From Lacticaseibacillus paracasei subsp. paracasei (GTDB taxonomy: Bacteria; Bacillota; Bacilli; Lactobacillales; Lactobacillaceae), in the NCBI RefSeq assembly GCF_000829035.1, contig NZ_AP012541.1, positions 682,001 to 746,000 on the forward strand: 64,000 nucleotides of DNA, written 5' to 3'. A model generated the notes under the pieces. It was not told the DNA's origin and ran no database searches. It saw nothing but the letters and a program-made list of their open reading frames with translations. Numbering within the stretch: the first letter of the stretch is position 1; each line of letters begins with the position of its first letter. This document shows positions 45,039-53,664 of this stretch, one piece after another. The position numbers and the translations under genes were made by a program.

Positions 45039-46193
45039 ATGCAGGACATTGGCAACTTGGCACTGATCTTAGTCACAACGCTTGTTTTAGCGCATTTAAG
45101 CCGATTGTTGAATATGCCCGCTGTCATTGGGGAATTATTGGCTGGTATTTTGATTGGACCGGCGTTATTGGGCTGGTTGGCACCAAGTCACACGATTTCA
45201 TTATTTGCGGAGATTGGTGTCATTATTTTGATGTTTCTTGCTGGCTTGGAAAGTGACCTTGATTTATTAAAAAAATACTTCAAACCAGGCATGTTGGTCG
45301 CCATGATCGGCGTCATTGTACCGGTGGCTGTTGTGTTCGTTTTTGGACGCAGTTGGGGCTTCAACATGACAAGCAGTCTATTCTTAGGCATTACCTTTGC
45401 CGCTACTTCTGTTTCGATCTCTGTTGAGGTTTTAAAAGAGCTACATGCCCTAGAAGGCCGAAATGGTGCGACCATTCTCGGTGCGGCGGTGGTTGATGAT
45501 ATTCTCACTGTCCTCATTTTAAGTTTCACGGTAGCAGTCCTTGGTGAGCAAAAGACCGCGAGTTTGCCTTTCTGGGTGCAAATCATTGAACAGTTGCTCT
45601 ACTTTGTCGGCATTTATTTGGTTGTCAGGTGGGCTGCGCCATACTTAATGGGTTTGGCAGAAAAAATGTTTCCGTCGTCGGCTGTGACCATTATGTCTCT
45701 GCTCATTTGCCTCGGTATGGCCTATCTGGCTGATCTTGTAGGAATGTCCGCCGTTATCGGCGCTTTCTTCGCTGGCGTGGCAGTAGGCCAGACACGTCAT
45801 CGCCATGAAGTGGATGGTAGTTTGAGTGCGATTGGGTATGCCGTGTTTATTCCGGTGTTCTTTGTCAGTGTCGGCTTGAATATGCGGTTTGATACCTTTG
45901 GCCGCGATCTAGGGTTTATTGCGATTTTGACCTTATTAGCCTTAGTCACAAAATGGGTCGGCTGTGGGGTTGGTGATCGTTTGGCCGGTGCGAGTTGGCT
46001 ACAGAGTAATGTCGTGGGTGCCGGCATGGTTTCTCGTGGCGAGATGGCATTGATTGTCGCCCAAATTGGGTTCGAGGCCAAACTCATGGACGCTGAATAT
46101 TACTCGGCGGTTATTGTTGTGATTGTCCTGACGACATTGATTGCCCCAATTATCTTGAAAGATGCGCTACGGCGTGAACAGGAACCTGTATAA
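45039..46193 (+). CDS. Kef/NapA-type cation:proton antiporter (CPA2)
   Basis: A 384-residue membrane protein; ATG 45039 behind GGAGGAG. About twelve helices. Signature NMPAVIGELLAGILIGPALLGW in helix 2, the ion-site AAVVDDILTVLILSF (two Asp), and a late SRGEMALIVAQIGFEA. These identify Na+(K+)/H+ antiporters of the NapA group. No RCK regulatory domain is attached. Role: pH and sodium homeostasis under acid stress. Confidence 0.92.
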   Translation: MQDIGNLALILVTTLVLAHLSRLLNMPAVIGELLAGILIGPALLGWLAPSHTISLFAEIGVIILMFLAGLESDLDLLKKYFKPGMLVAMIGVIVPVAVVFVFGRSWGFNMTSSLFLGITFAATSVSISVEVLKELHALEGRNGATILGAAVVDDILTVLILSFTVAVLGEQKTASLPFWVQIIEQLLYFVGIYLVVRWAAPYLMGLAEKMFPSSAVTIMSLLICLGMAYLADLVGMSAVIGAFFAGVAVGQTRHRHEVDGSLSAIGYAVFIPVFFVSVGLNMRFDTFGRDLGFIAILTLLALVTKWVGCGVGDRLAGASWLQSNVVGAGMVSRGEMALIVAQIGFEAKLMDAEYYSAVIVVIVLTTLIAPIILKDALRREQEPV

Positions 46194-46310
46194 TAAAGAT
46201 GCGCGTCTATTTAACGCGACATAAAGCCGAGCGTGCGTGCGAGTTCTTAAAAATGTGTTGACTGGGCAATCATTGCGGGACTGGCGGCCGCGTTTATGAG
46301 GGGGATTCAA

Positions 46311-46979
46311 ATGGCTAATTTGTTTTTTGACTTTGATGGCACCGTTGCTGATTCGGAAGTCGGTATCGTTGCAGGATTAAAATATATGGTTCAGGATCGC
46401 GGATTGCGGCCGCTGGACAATTCGGCCTACACGCAATTTATCGGACCAGCGCTGATTGATATGCTTCCCAAGGTTTGGCCAGAACTTGATGACATTGAAG
46501 TTAAGCGGGCCATTGATGCTTTCCATCATTATTACGAAGAGGAAGGCCTTTATCAGGTTGAATTGTATCCTAATTTTCTGGACACGATGGCAAAGCTCAA
46601 GCAACAAGACAACCAACTTTACATTGCCTCTGCTAAGCCAGAAACAATGCTGCATCGCCTTGTAAAGCACTTTTCGTTGGACCAATATTTTGCTGGTGCG
46701 TACGGTGCAAGTGACGATGAGGAAACCCGGGTCACGAAAACCGATATTTTGACCTATGCGCTAAAAGACAGTCAAGTTGCGCTCGATCAAAGTGTCATGA
46801 TTGGTGATCGGGCCAATGATATGATTGGTGGCAAGGCCAATCATGTTCAATTGCTGGGTGTGACGTACGGCTTTGGTTCTGCTAAAGAACTAAAAGAAGC
46901 CGGTGCCAAAGTCTTAGTTGATCAACCTGCAGATATTCCTGCAGGACTGGCGAAGCTAGCAAAGATCAACGCAAAATAG
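46311..46979 (+). CDS. HAD-superfamily phosphatase (phosphoglycolate-phosphatase-like)
   Basis: A 222-residue protein; ATG 46311 behind GAGGGGG. Motif I FFDFDGTVADSE with the nucleophilic Asp, motif II IASAKPE, motif III Lys in DEETRVTKTDIL and motif IV MIGDRANDMIGGKAN; alpha-helical cap between I and II. Gph-like subclass I cap; the natural substrate is unknown. Single gene. Confidence 0.9.
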   Translation: MANLFFDFDGTVADSEVGIVAGLKYMVQDRGLRPLDNSAYTQFIGPALIDMLPKVWPELDDIEVKRAIDAFHHYYEEEGLYQVELYPNFLDTMAKLKQQDNQLYIASAKPETMLHRLVKHFSLDQYFAGAYGASDDEETRVTKTDILTYALKDSQVALDQSVMIGDRANDMIGGKANHVQLLGVTYGFGSAKELKEAGAKVLVDQPADIPAGLAKLAKINAK

Positions 46980-47011
46980 TGCCCTAATCAAGCTTGATTA
47001 AGGAACCAGAC

Positions 47012-47047
47012 AAAAAAGACGTGCCTGTAAATGGCACGTCTTTTTTG
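47012..47047. terminator. bidirectional terminator
   Basis: AAAAAAGACGTGCC pairs perfectly with GGCACGTCTTTTTT between the convergent HAD and MarR genes. Confidence 0.92.
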
Positions 47048-47066
47048 TCTGGCACGAGATACCGAA

Positions 47067-47525
47067 TTATTGATTGTCCTCAGAAGTTTGTTGGGGATGA
47101 ATCAGTTTCTCACCAATTTCATTGAGCAAGTCAACAAACTGTTTGGCTTTGTCCTCGCCAAGTGCAGTAACCCACTGATCGAAGCGATCAGTAGCAGTTT
47201 TAGTGATCTCCGCCTCAACTTGTTTTCCAAGCGGCGTTAATCGTAGAGTGTTACGCCGACGGTCAGCTGCAAACTTGGTCTGGGTCACGTAATTGAGATT
47301 GCGCAGTACGCGCAGTTGGCGGGCCACGGCCGGTTTCGTGACGCCTCGTTTGGCGACAATGGCAGTCAGGCTAATATCGGGATCATGGGCAATATCAGAT
47401 AGAATCCGAAATTGTTCAAAACTAAGATGGTATTTTGCCATCGGTGCCGAGATTAGCTCATTAATACTTTTGAATGTTGAAAAATAGGCATCCACATATG
47501 CCTGTAGCAAAGATTCATCAGTCAT
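47067..47525 (-). CDS. MarR-family transcriptional regulator
   Basis: A 152-residue winged helix protein: MAKYHLSFEQFRILSDIAHDPDIS, recognition helix AIVAKRGVTKPAVARQLRVL, wing KFAADRRRNTLRLTPLGKQ. GGAGGAAAG precedes the ATG. Divergent from a membrane-anchored hydrolase gene; the shared region has a 10-bp inverted repeat overlapping a promoter, so it probably represses both. Confidence 0.92.
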   Translation of the reverse strand: MTDESLLQAYVDAYFSTFKSINELISAPMAKYHLSFEQFRILSDIAHDPDISLTAIVAKRGVTKPAVARQLRVLRNLNYVTQTKFAADRRRNTLRLTPLGKQVEAEITKTATDRFDQWVTALGEDKAKQFVDLLNEIGEKLIHPQQTSEDNQ

Positions 47526-47558
47526 CTTTCTTCCTCCAAAGTTTATCTTAACAAATCA

Positions 47559-47597
47559 TACCGCAACTGTAACTTGAAATTATTAAAAGTTGCGGTA
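47559..47597. promoter_or_regulatory. putative MarR operator over the hydrolase promoter
   Basis: TACCGCAACT (47559-47568) and AGTTGCGGTA (47588-47597) are perfect inverted repeats. TTGAAA (47574-47579) and TACACT (47596-47601) form a promoter within them, with a 16-nt spacer, directed at the hydrolase. Confidence 0.65.
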
Positions 47598-47646
47598 CAC
47601 TTTTTAGTTATGTAAAGGGCTTTAACTACTTATGGAGGCTATTAGT

Positions 47647-48579
47647 GTGCGAAAACATAAAAAAGCTTGGCTGATTGGGCTGTTATCAATCTTCGGTGTT
47701 CTGCTTATGGGATTAGTTGGCGCCAGTCTGTATTTCTACCAATATGCATTTGTGCCATCAAAAAAATCTTTTTTGAGTGGTGGCGAAAGTCGAATTGTCA
47801 AGGACGGTAAGGCGTGGCTTAAAAGCGTTCATAAGGAAACGTGGACCGAAAAGGCGGCTGGTGCCGATTTGAACCTGGTTGCCGACTATGTGCCAGCGGC
47901 GAAACCAACGAACAAAACGGTGGTGGTCGCTCACGGGTACATGAACACCAAAGAATTCATGGCGCCGCAAATCAAAATGTTTCATGATGCAGGGTTTAAT
48001 GTTTTGGCCCCAGATGATCGCGGCCATGGACAATCGCAAGGGAACTACATCGGGTACGGCTGGCCAGATCGGCTGGATTATTTGAAGTGGATCAATCAAA
48101 TCATCAAGAAACAGGGCCAGCAAAGTCAAATCGCGTTGTATGGCGTCTCCATGGGCGGCGCAACAGTGATGTATCTGAGTGGCGAAAAATTGCCATCCCA
48201 AGTCAAAAGTATTGTCGAAGATTGTGGCTATACCAGTATTATTGATGAACTGACTTATCAAGCCAAAGCAATGTTCAATCTGCCTAAATGGCCGCTGATT
48301 CCGTCAGTGGCACTGACAGCCACGATCAAAGCCGGTTATAACGTATTTGATGCCAGTGCCATCACCGCGTTGCACAAAAATACCCGCCCCATTTTGTTTA
48401 TTCACGGCAGCAAGGATAAGTTTGTACCAACCAGCATGGTGTATCAAAACTACCGAGCAGCCACAAAATCGAAGAAGGCCTTGTGGGTCGTTAAAGGGGC
48501 AGGGCACGCGAAGAGTTTTCCTGATCATCAGCAAGCCTACAGCAAGCGAGTTGTTGGCTGGTTTAACGCAAACTGGTGA
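47647..48579 (+). CDS. membrane-anchored alpha/beta hydrolase
   Basis: A 310-residue protein. GTG 47647 is chosen because GGAGG lies at 47635-47639, inside any longer reading. N-terminal membrane anchor (WLIGLLSIFGVLLMGLVGASLYF) then an extracellular alpha/beta hydrolase: HGYMNTKEF, DDRGHGQSQGNYIGYG, nucleophile Ser in YGVSMGGATVMY, acid in HGSKDKFVP, His in GAGHAKSFP. Family members act as surface esterases or peptidases. Probably controlled by the divergent MarR protein. Confidence 0.88.
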   Translation: MRKHKKAWLIGLLSIFGVLLMGLVGASLYFYQYAFVPSKKSFLSGGESRIVKDGKAWLKSVHKETWTEKAAGADLNLVADYVPAAKPTNKTVVVAHGYMNTKEFMAPQIKMFHDAGFNVLAPDDRGHGQSQGNYIGYGWPDRLDYLKWINQIIKKQGQQSQIALYGVSMGGATVMYLSGEKLPSQVKSIVEDCGYTSIIDELTYQAKAMFNLPKWPLIPSVALTATIKAGYNVFDASAITALHKNTRPILFIHGSKDKFVPTSMVYQNYRAATKSKKALWVVKGAGHAKSFPDHQQAYSKRVVGWFNANW

Positions 48580-48588
48580 AGCGCAACG

Positions 48589-49062
48589 TTACTGGGCGGC
48601 ATTGGTGGCAGCAACCCGCTTTAAAATCGCGTAGATTTTCTCAGCATCACTTGGGGTTCCGCGTAATTCGTAATCGGCCAAGAAGGGCGCATCGAATTCT
48701 TTGGCATAGCGTTTAGCCGTGAGACAGTATTGTTCGTTAAAGTTACGATTGCCGGAACCAATGATGCCAATGCATTGATCAGCGTTTTCGCCTTCTGCCA
48801 GATAGTCACCCATGGCAGTGGTCATCAACTCCTTGACGCCGTTATCAATACCATTACCGCCGTCAAGATAAGTCGGCACCATGACAAAAAATGGTTTGGT
48901 TTCACCGTCACTTTGTGTGGCATCAGAAATTTCTTTCAGCACAATTGTTGGATTAGCAGCATCCTGATCATGTTGCGTTTGTGCATAGGCTGCCAAGCGA
49001 TGGGCAAAAGCCCGAGTATTGCCAGAAATAGAAATAAATAAAACGTGGATAGGTTCAGTCAT
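48589..49062 (-). CDS. nrdI: NrdI, flavodoxin partner of class Ib ribonucleotide reductase
   Basis: A 157-residue flavodoxin-like protein. FISISGNTRAFAHRLA binds FMN phosphate; MVPTYLDGGNGIDNGV and IIGSGNRNFNEQYCLTAKRYAKEF are NrdI signatures. It supplies superoxide to assemble the Mn(III)2-tyrosyl radical in NrdF. It stands apart from nrdHEF here, which is seen in several lactobacilli. Confidence 0.93.
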   Translation of the reverse strand: MTEPIHVLFISISGNTRAFAHRLAAYAQTQHDQDAANPTIVLKEISDATQSDGETKPFFVMVPTYLDGGNGIDNGVKELMTTAMGDYLAEGENADQCIGIIGSGNRNFNEQYCLTAKRYAKEFDAPFLADYELRGTPSDAEKIYAILKRVAATNAAQ

Positions 49063-49148
49063 TGTGATGGCCTCTTTTCATGATTGTGAGCATGGCACAA
49101 GCCTTTGCAGTCGCTTGCTTTTTGCCGATATGCCAAACGAAGAACAGC

Positions 49149-49198
49149 TAAAAAGAGTCGCGGTACAGCAGCCAAGTGCTTGCACCACGGCTCTTTTT
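49149..49198. terminator. terminator hairpin beside the aldo/keto reductase gene
   Basis: AAAAAGAGTCGCGGT pairs with ACCACGGCTCTTTTTT with mismatches across a 20-nt loop. It lies just past the aldo/keto reductase stop (minus strand). Confidence 0.65.
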
Positions 49199-49205
49199 TG
49201 CGGCG

Positions 49206-50030
49206 TTAGAATTCTTGATAAACTGCCGGATCTTGATCCTTGAGCCGACCATCCGGTTTTGTCAGACTGTCAATGGCGGCCATTTCTTCGTTCGTTAGTG
49301 TAAAGTCAAACACATCAAGATTGGTGCGTTGACGGGCAAGGTGTGCGGACTTTGGAATCGGTAAGATCTGATGTTGCAGATCCCAGCGTAAGATAACCTG
49401 ACCGACATTTTTACCGTGTGCCGCAGCAATCTTTTTGATGCTTGGTTCCTGTAAAACCGCGCCGCGACCCAATGGACTCCAAGCAACTGTTTGGATATTG
49501 TGCTCTGCGTCATACTCACGTTGCGCTTGTTGGTTGAAGTAAGGATGCAACTCAATTTGATTAACAGCTGGCGTCACGTCGGTTTCTTTAATTAGCCGAT
49601 CAATATGCTCAGGCAAAAAGTTTGAAACGCCAATTGAGCGAACCAATCCAAACCGTTGTGCCTGAATCAAGGCCTGCCAAGCTTCCACGTAAAGATCCTC
49701 TTTAGGATTTGGCCAGTGAATTAAATAGAGATCGTAATAATCCAAACCAGCACGATAAAGACTTTCTTCGATGGTATCGATGGCTTCTTGATAACGATGA
49801 TGACGACCTGGCAGTTTTGAAGCAATCGTTAACTGACTGCGCGGAATGCCGCTTTGGCGAACGGCCTCACCAACGGCACCTTCATTTTCGTAGTTAAAAG
49901 CGGCATCCAACATGCGATAGCCGACATTGACGGCTCCCACCATTGCTCGAACGCCAGTAGCACCATTAAGTTTGTAGGTGCCAAAACCGATTGCTGGTAG
50001 GACGTTGCCGTCGTTTAAGGTGTAATTCAT
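49206..50030 (-). CDS. aldo/keto reductase
   Basis: A 274-residue TIM-barrel NADPH-dependent reductase; AAAGGAGG precedes the ATG. Catalytic tetrad visible: Asp and Tyr in MLDAAFNYENEGAVGEA, Lys in IASKLPGRH, His in YLIHWPNP. C-terminal ILPIPKSAHLARQRTNLDVF binds NADP. It resembles the 2,5-diketogluconate-reductase-like group. Substrate unknown. Confidence 0.93.
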   Translation of the reverse strand: MNYTLNDGNVLPAIGFGTYKLNGATGVRAMVGAVNVGYRMLDAAFNYENEGAVGEAVRQSGIPRSQLTIASKLPGRHHRYQEAIDTIEESLYRAGLDYYDLYLIHWPNPKEDLYVEAWQALIQAQRFGLVRSIGVSNFLPEHIDRLIKETDVTPAVNQIELHPYFNQQAQREYDAEHNIQTVAWSPLGRGAVLQEPSIKKIAAAHGKNVGQVILRWDLQHQILPIPKSAHLARQRTNLDVFDFTLTNEEMAAIDSLTKPDGRLKDQDPAVYQEF

Positions 50031-50332
50031 TCTTGTGAACCTCCTTTAAGATGTGCTCATAGTCAAACAAGACACAGATGACTAGCTGATGGGATTGAAT
50101 AAGTGCTCGGACCAATCAGTTAAGAAACCAAATTCATCAGTTCAACAGTTCCTATACGTCGCTGCGTCCGCTTTTTTAAGCTGCACAACACTATATATAG
50201 TGTAGTCCAAACCTAGTCATGCATACAAGCATCGACAAACCTTCGTGTATAATAAAGCCAAAAGATAGCGCGCAAACCAGTCTAGTTTCTGTGCTGGTAG
50301 GAGTTTTACGCGTTTACAAAGAGGGGATTATC
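50031..50332. other. 302-bp intergenic region with a promoter for the next gene
   Basis: It holds an extended -10 element TGTATAAT (50246-50253), placing transcription start near 50260, ahead of the gene at 50333. I see no gene in it; an ATG at 50219 would lie upstream of the transcript start. The first 190 bp show no further structure. Confidence 0.5.
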
Positions 50333-51196
50333 ACGAAAACACAACAATGGCGAGCCGTTTCACGAAGCTGGTTTGCACTATTCACGATGATTTTTTGGGT
50401 ATTATTATTTGTCGAAGCTTTTAGTACAGGGATGATGCTCACAATTGGCTCACCAGTGCGGACCGAGGCGGTTATCGTCAAGAGTAAAGGCCTAGATCAA
50501 TTGACGCAAACGTTGAATCAGCAGTTGTTAACAGCTGCAGCGAAAAGTGGGGCATCATTGGATAAAAGAACAGTGCTCGTCACTACAGATGATACCCAGA
50601 GACTGGCTAAGAATATGGTGGCGGCCAGTTCACTACATCAGCCACATGTTTCGTTGACGACCATTGAAGAGAGTGTCACAAGTCGCTTACAAACGGCAGC
50701 GACTGTGCAGCATCAAAATTTTGATCAAAAAAAAGTACTCGCCAGCTTGAAAACAACGCTTGAGCGCGAAATTAATTTACACGTGATGGCACAAGGCTGG
50801 GGATTAGTTTATCCATTGCTGGTTTTGATGACGCAAACAGCTGTGATTGTCGCGGCGATCCTGATGGCCTTTGTTTTGCTCATTATGATCAAAACCGCTC
50901 ATTCATGGCGGCGTTTCTTAGCAGTAACTGGTCGTTCGACCTATGTCATGGGATATATTGGCGGATTCATGGCCATGTTTGTCACCGCGAATCCTTTCTT
51001 AGGTGCTGTCGTATCACGCATTGCGATTAATCAACAACTGACACGTGATCTGATTCTGGCTTACTCGCCATTATGGCAGCGCGTCGCAGGATGGACGATT
51101 ATCATCGGTTTGCTTGTTGCGGGTGTGAGCCACTTTTTCCCGCGCGCTCAGGCTGAGGACGATGACTTATTAACGGCTGAAAGGAGTGCTTTATGA
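50333..51196 (+). CDS. membrane protein with large extracellular loop; apparent ACG start
   Basis: A 287-residue protein, unknown function. The region behind GAGGGGATTATC reads ACG AAA ACA CAA CAA TGG; an ATG is expected here, so a T-to-C change in the start codon is likely, unless initiation uses ACG or an upstream GTG. Layout: N-terminal helix (WFALFTMIFWVLLFVEAF), about 130 extracellular residues, then four C-terminal helices starting LVYPLLVLMTQTAVIVAAIL. Its stop overlaps the DUF915 hydrolase start by 4 nt (ATGA), so the two are translationally coupled. Confidence 0.7.
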   Translation, partial: TKTQQWRAVSRSWFALFTMIFWVLLFVEAFSTGMMLTIGSPVRTEAVIVKSKGLDQLTQTLNQQLLTAAAKSGASLDKRTVLVTTDDTQRLAKNMVAASSLHQPHVSLTTIEESVTSRLQTAATVQHQNFDQKKVLASLKTTLEREINLHVMAQGWGLVYPLLVLMTQTAVIVAAILMAFVLLIMIKTAHSWRRFLAVTGRSTYVMGYIGGFMAMFVTANPFLGAVVSRIAINQQLTRDLILAYSPLWQRVAGWTIIIGLLVAGVSHFFPRAQAEDDDLLTAERSAL

Positions 51197-52038
51197 AAAT
51201 AAAACGCTGGGTTGTTATCGTATTTGCGGCGGTTGTGGTTATCGCTGGAGCGGGTTGGTACTGGTATCAGGAACAACCCACCGATACACCGACGACAGAG
51301 AAAACGACGATTGGTCAAACCGCAACGCTATACTTGCATGGCTATTCAGGGGGTGCTGGCTCGACTAATACCTTGATTCGACATGCTGAGCAGTCTGGCG
51401 CAACTAAGGTGCTCACGGCCACTGTCGCTAAAAATGGTAAAGTTAGCTGGCAAGGAAATGCACGGCATGTCAGCAAGCCGATTGTTCAGGTGATTTTTCA
51501 GGATAATGTCAATCCGGATTACGCCAAGCTAGCGGGTTGGTTGACGACCATTAATCGCGAACTTTATCAACGTTACGGCGTTCGCCAGGTCAACTTTGTG
51601 GCCCATTCGATGGGCAATATGGCAGTGATGTTCTATGCAACTCAAAACTCAGATCACCCTAAATTGCCAAAAATGCGGGCTTACGTGGCGATTGCTGGCC
51701 ATTTTGACGGTATTATCGGCATGGGCGATGAGCCTCATCGTATTAAACTTGCTCCAAACGGTTATCCGACGCCGCCGGATGAGAATTATGCCACGTTAGC
51801 CAGAATGCGCGATCGTTTTCCAAAAAATGTAAAGGTTTTGAATATTTATGGCGATGTGGATGATGGTTCAGACTCAGACGGTCGTGTCGCAAACAATTCA
51901 TCGCGCTCATTGCAGTACTTAGTTGAAGGGCGCACCGCCAGTTATCAAGAAAAAGAATTTGTTGGCAAAAAAGCGCAGCATAGTGCGCTTCATGAAAATC
52001 CGCAGGTGGCTAAGGCGGTTGATAATTTTATTTGGTGA
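51193..52038 (+). CDS. DUF915 extracellular alpha/beta hydrolase
   Basis: A 281-residue protein with an N-terminal signal anchor (VVIVFAAVVVIAGAGWYWY). The DUF915 signature YLHGYSGGAGSTNTLIRHAE is followed by the nucleophile Ser in NFVAHSMGNMAVMFYATQ, the acid region NIYGDVDDGSDSDGRVANNSS and the His in KKAQHSALHENPQV. Lactobacillus cell-surface hydrolases of this family are common, with unknown substrate. Second gene of an operon with the membrane protein upstream. Confidence 0.9.
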   Translation: MKIKRWVVIVFAAVVVIAGAGWYWYQEQPTDTPTTEKTTIGQTATLYLHGYSGGAGSTNTLIRHAEQSGATKVLTATVAKNGKVSWQGNARHVSKPIVQVIFQDNVNPDYAKLAGWLTTINRELYQRYGVRQVNFVAHSMGNMAVMFYATQNSDHPKLPKMRAYVAIAGHFDGIIGMGDEPHRIKLAPNGYPTPPDENYATLARMRDRFPKNVKVLNIYGDVDDGSDSDGRVANNSSRSLQYLVEGRTASYQEKEFVGKKAQHSALHENPQVAKAVDNFIW

Positions 52039-52047
52039 GGGCATGCG

Positions 52048-52701
52048 CTAGTTTTTGTTAGGGTCGTACGGCGTGACAACGACTTTGCCACTAAGATAGT
52101 TGGCCATGTAAACGTCGCCAGTTTCATAGCCTTGCTCCTGTAGCTGTGCTTTCAGCCAGTCTTCATCATGATCAATGGCATCAAGTGCGGCGGGATCAAT
52201 CTGGCCATCTAGAATCAACGGGTATTTGATGGTTTCATCGCCTTTGAGGATGACATTAAGCTGACCATTTTGTTCTAGATAGGCTTGCCGAACATCGCGA
52301 AGATCGTTTACGCCAGCAGTTCGTAATTTGTAAGCCAAATCATTTGCCGAAAGACCGACTTGAGTCGCCGTCTCTACACGAATTTTGCCATGCTGCACGA
52401 CCAATAAAGGCTCGCCGTCAATCAGACGCTTGATCCAACGGTTATGGTTAGTTAAGTATTTCGAACTGAAAACAATGAGTGTCCAAATCAGCAGTACGTT
52501 TACAAATTGGAGCAAGCCGATATCAGTATTGTAAATCACCCCGCCGATAATACCGCCAAGGACGTAATTCTGCATTTGATCAACAATCGTTGCTGGGGCA
52601 AGGTTACCTTTGCCGGTGAGCTTGATTTGGGCAACGAACACAATAAAGCCTAGCAAGAGTTTCATTGCCGTGATGAAATATGGATCTCTAAAAAGTTGCA
52701 T
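52048..52701 (-). CDS. DUF421 (YetF-like) membrane protein
   Basis: A 217-residue protein: three N-terminal helices (about 10-80) and a cytosolic domain with DGEPLLVVQHGKI and LRTAGVNDLRDVRQAYLEQNGQLNVI, the DUF421 pattern seen in Bacillus YetF and spore-protein relatives. GGAGGCTG precedes the ATG. The DUF3290 gene lies 9 nt upstream; the pair is recurrent in lactobacilli. Function unknown. Confidence 0.9.
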   Translation of the reverse strand: MQLFRDPYFITAMKLLLGFIVFVAQIKLTGKGNLAPATIVDQMQNYVLGGIIGGVIYNTDIGLLQFVNVLLIWTLIVFSSKYLTNHNRWIKRLIDGEPLLVVQHGKIRVETATQVGLSANDLAYKLRTAGVNDLRDVRQAYLEQNGQLNVILKGDETIKYPLILDGQIDPAALDAIDHDEDWLKAQLQEQGYETGDVYMANYLSGKVVVTPYDPNKN

Positions 52702-52710
52702 GACAGCCTC

Positions 52711-53172
52711 CTACTTAGTCACAAAGTTTGCTTGAGGCACAATCAAGGTGGTTTTATCGAGCTGGTAGCTATTGTTGTCCGCATTGATCGTCACCGTAAA
52801 CATGGTTTTCGTTGACTTACCGATGGTGACGAGCATGCCAGTGTGAACTGTGTTGCTGTTAGCATAGACTTGTTGCACACCCACCTGTTTTTGCTTGGCA
52901 ACACTGCGCAACAGTGTCGCGACTGCCTGTGAATCAGCGGTTGCGGTGCGGCTCGCTTGCAGATCACGAATTTGAATGCCGATGGTTAATAGTTCAATCA
53001 ACGCAACTAAAATCAATAGATCGCGATATTTGTTTGTGTGTTTGTGGCGCAAAAAATAGATGAGATAGGCGACAATCACAACAGCTCCTGCCATGATGAT
53101 GATGTAACGGAAGGTACTTTGCCAAGTAGTTTGGCGAGTTAAGACGCTGTAAGCATAAAAAGTTGTTCCCAT
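52711..53172 (-). CDS. DUF3290 membrane protein
   Basis: A 153-residue protein with two N-terminal helices (IIIMAGAVVIVAYLIYFL and DLLILVALIELLTIGIQI) and an extracytoplasmic C-terminal domain (GVQQVYANSNTVHTGMLVTIGKS). TTGGAGGTG precedes the ATG. It is an obligate neighbour of DUF421; the two probably form a complex. Function unknown. Confidence 0.85.
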   Translation of the reverse strand: MGTTFYAYSVLTRQTTWQSTFRYIIIMAGAVVIVAYLIYFLRHKHTNKYRDLLILVALIELLTIGIQIRDLQASRTATADSQAVATLLRSVAKQKQVGVQQVYANSNTVHTGMLVTIGKSTKTMFTVTINADNNSYQLDKTTLIVPQANFVTK

Positions 53173-53236
53173 GAGACACCTCCAAAAAAGTAACTACCAA
53201 AAGCATACCAGAAACAGAACATGACAGAAGTTATTC

Positions 53237-53264
53237 TTGACAGTTTGATTGGCGGTGTTATGAT
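53237..53264 (+). promoter_or_regulatory. promoter of the T-box leader
   Basis: TTGACA (53237-53242) and TATGAT (53259-53264) with 16-nt spacing; predicted start near 53271. Confidence 0.75.
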
Positions 53265-53270
53265 AATGCC

Positions 53271-53544
53271 AACTTAGACAGACAGATTGCTTTGCGGAGA
53301 AGAGTACCTGAAGCGCAGATCACAAGCGAGCCTGAACAGTGAAAGCAGGCGATCAGTTAATCAGGGAAGATGAGCTCCAAACAGCTTTTCAGCGGTTCAC
53401 GCCACTGAAACGGGCGCACCCGTTACCATGCCGGGTATCAAAATTGGTACCGTTGAGGCATTGGCATCAAAACCAGTGCGAATAAGGGTGGTAACGCGCA
53501 AAGTCGCCCCTTGATCAGAAATGGTCAAGGGGCGGCTTTTTTTT
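53271..53544 (+). promoter_or_regulatory. T-box riboswitch, probably methionine-specific
   Basis: The T-box sequence AGGGTGGTAACGCG lies at 53485-53498. Its UGGU bulge would pair with a tRNA ending ACCA. A strong terminator follows (GCCCCTTGA 53506-53514 with TCAAGGGGC 53525-53533, then T run). Stem I features are visible: GAAGAGTA (53300-53307) opposite a candidate specifier ATG at 53370-53372 in GGGAAGATGAGC. Uncharged tRNA-Met would favour antitermination and expression of the MetE-like gene. Confidence 0.88.
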
Positions 53545-53664
53545 GTGAGCGCGAGCCAGCCCAAACCCACTTTCCAAGCCATCGTAAGCACCGCCCCCTC
53601 CCAACATTCTTTCCGCAAAAGCCATCACTGCGTCTGTCGACGAAAAATAAGGAGGACCACCATC

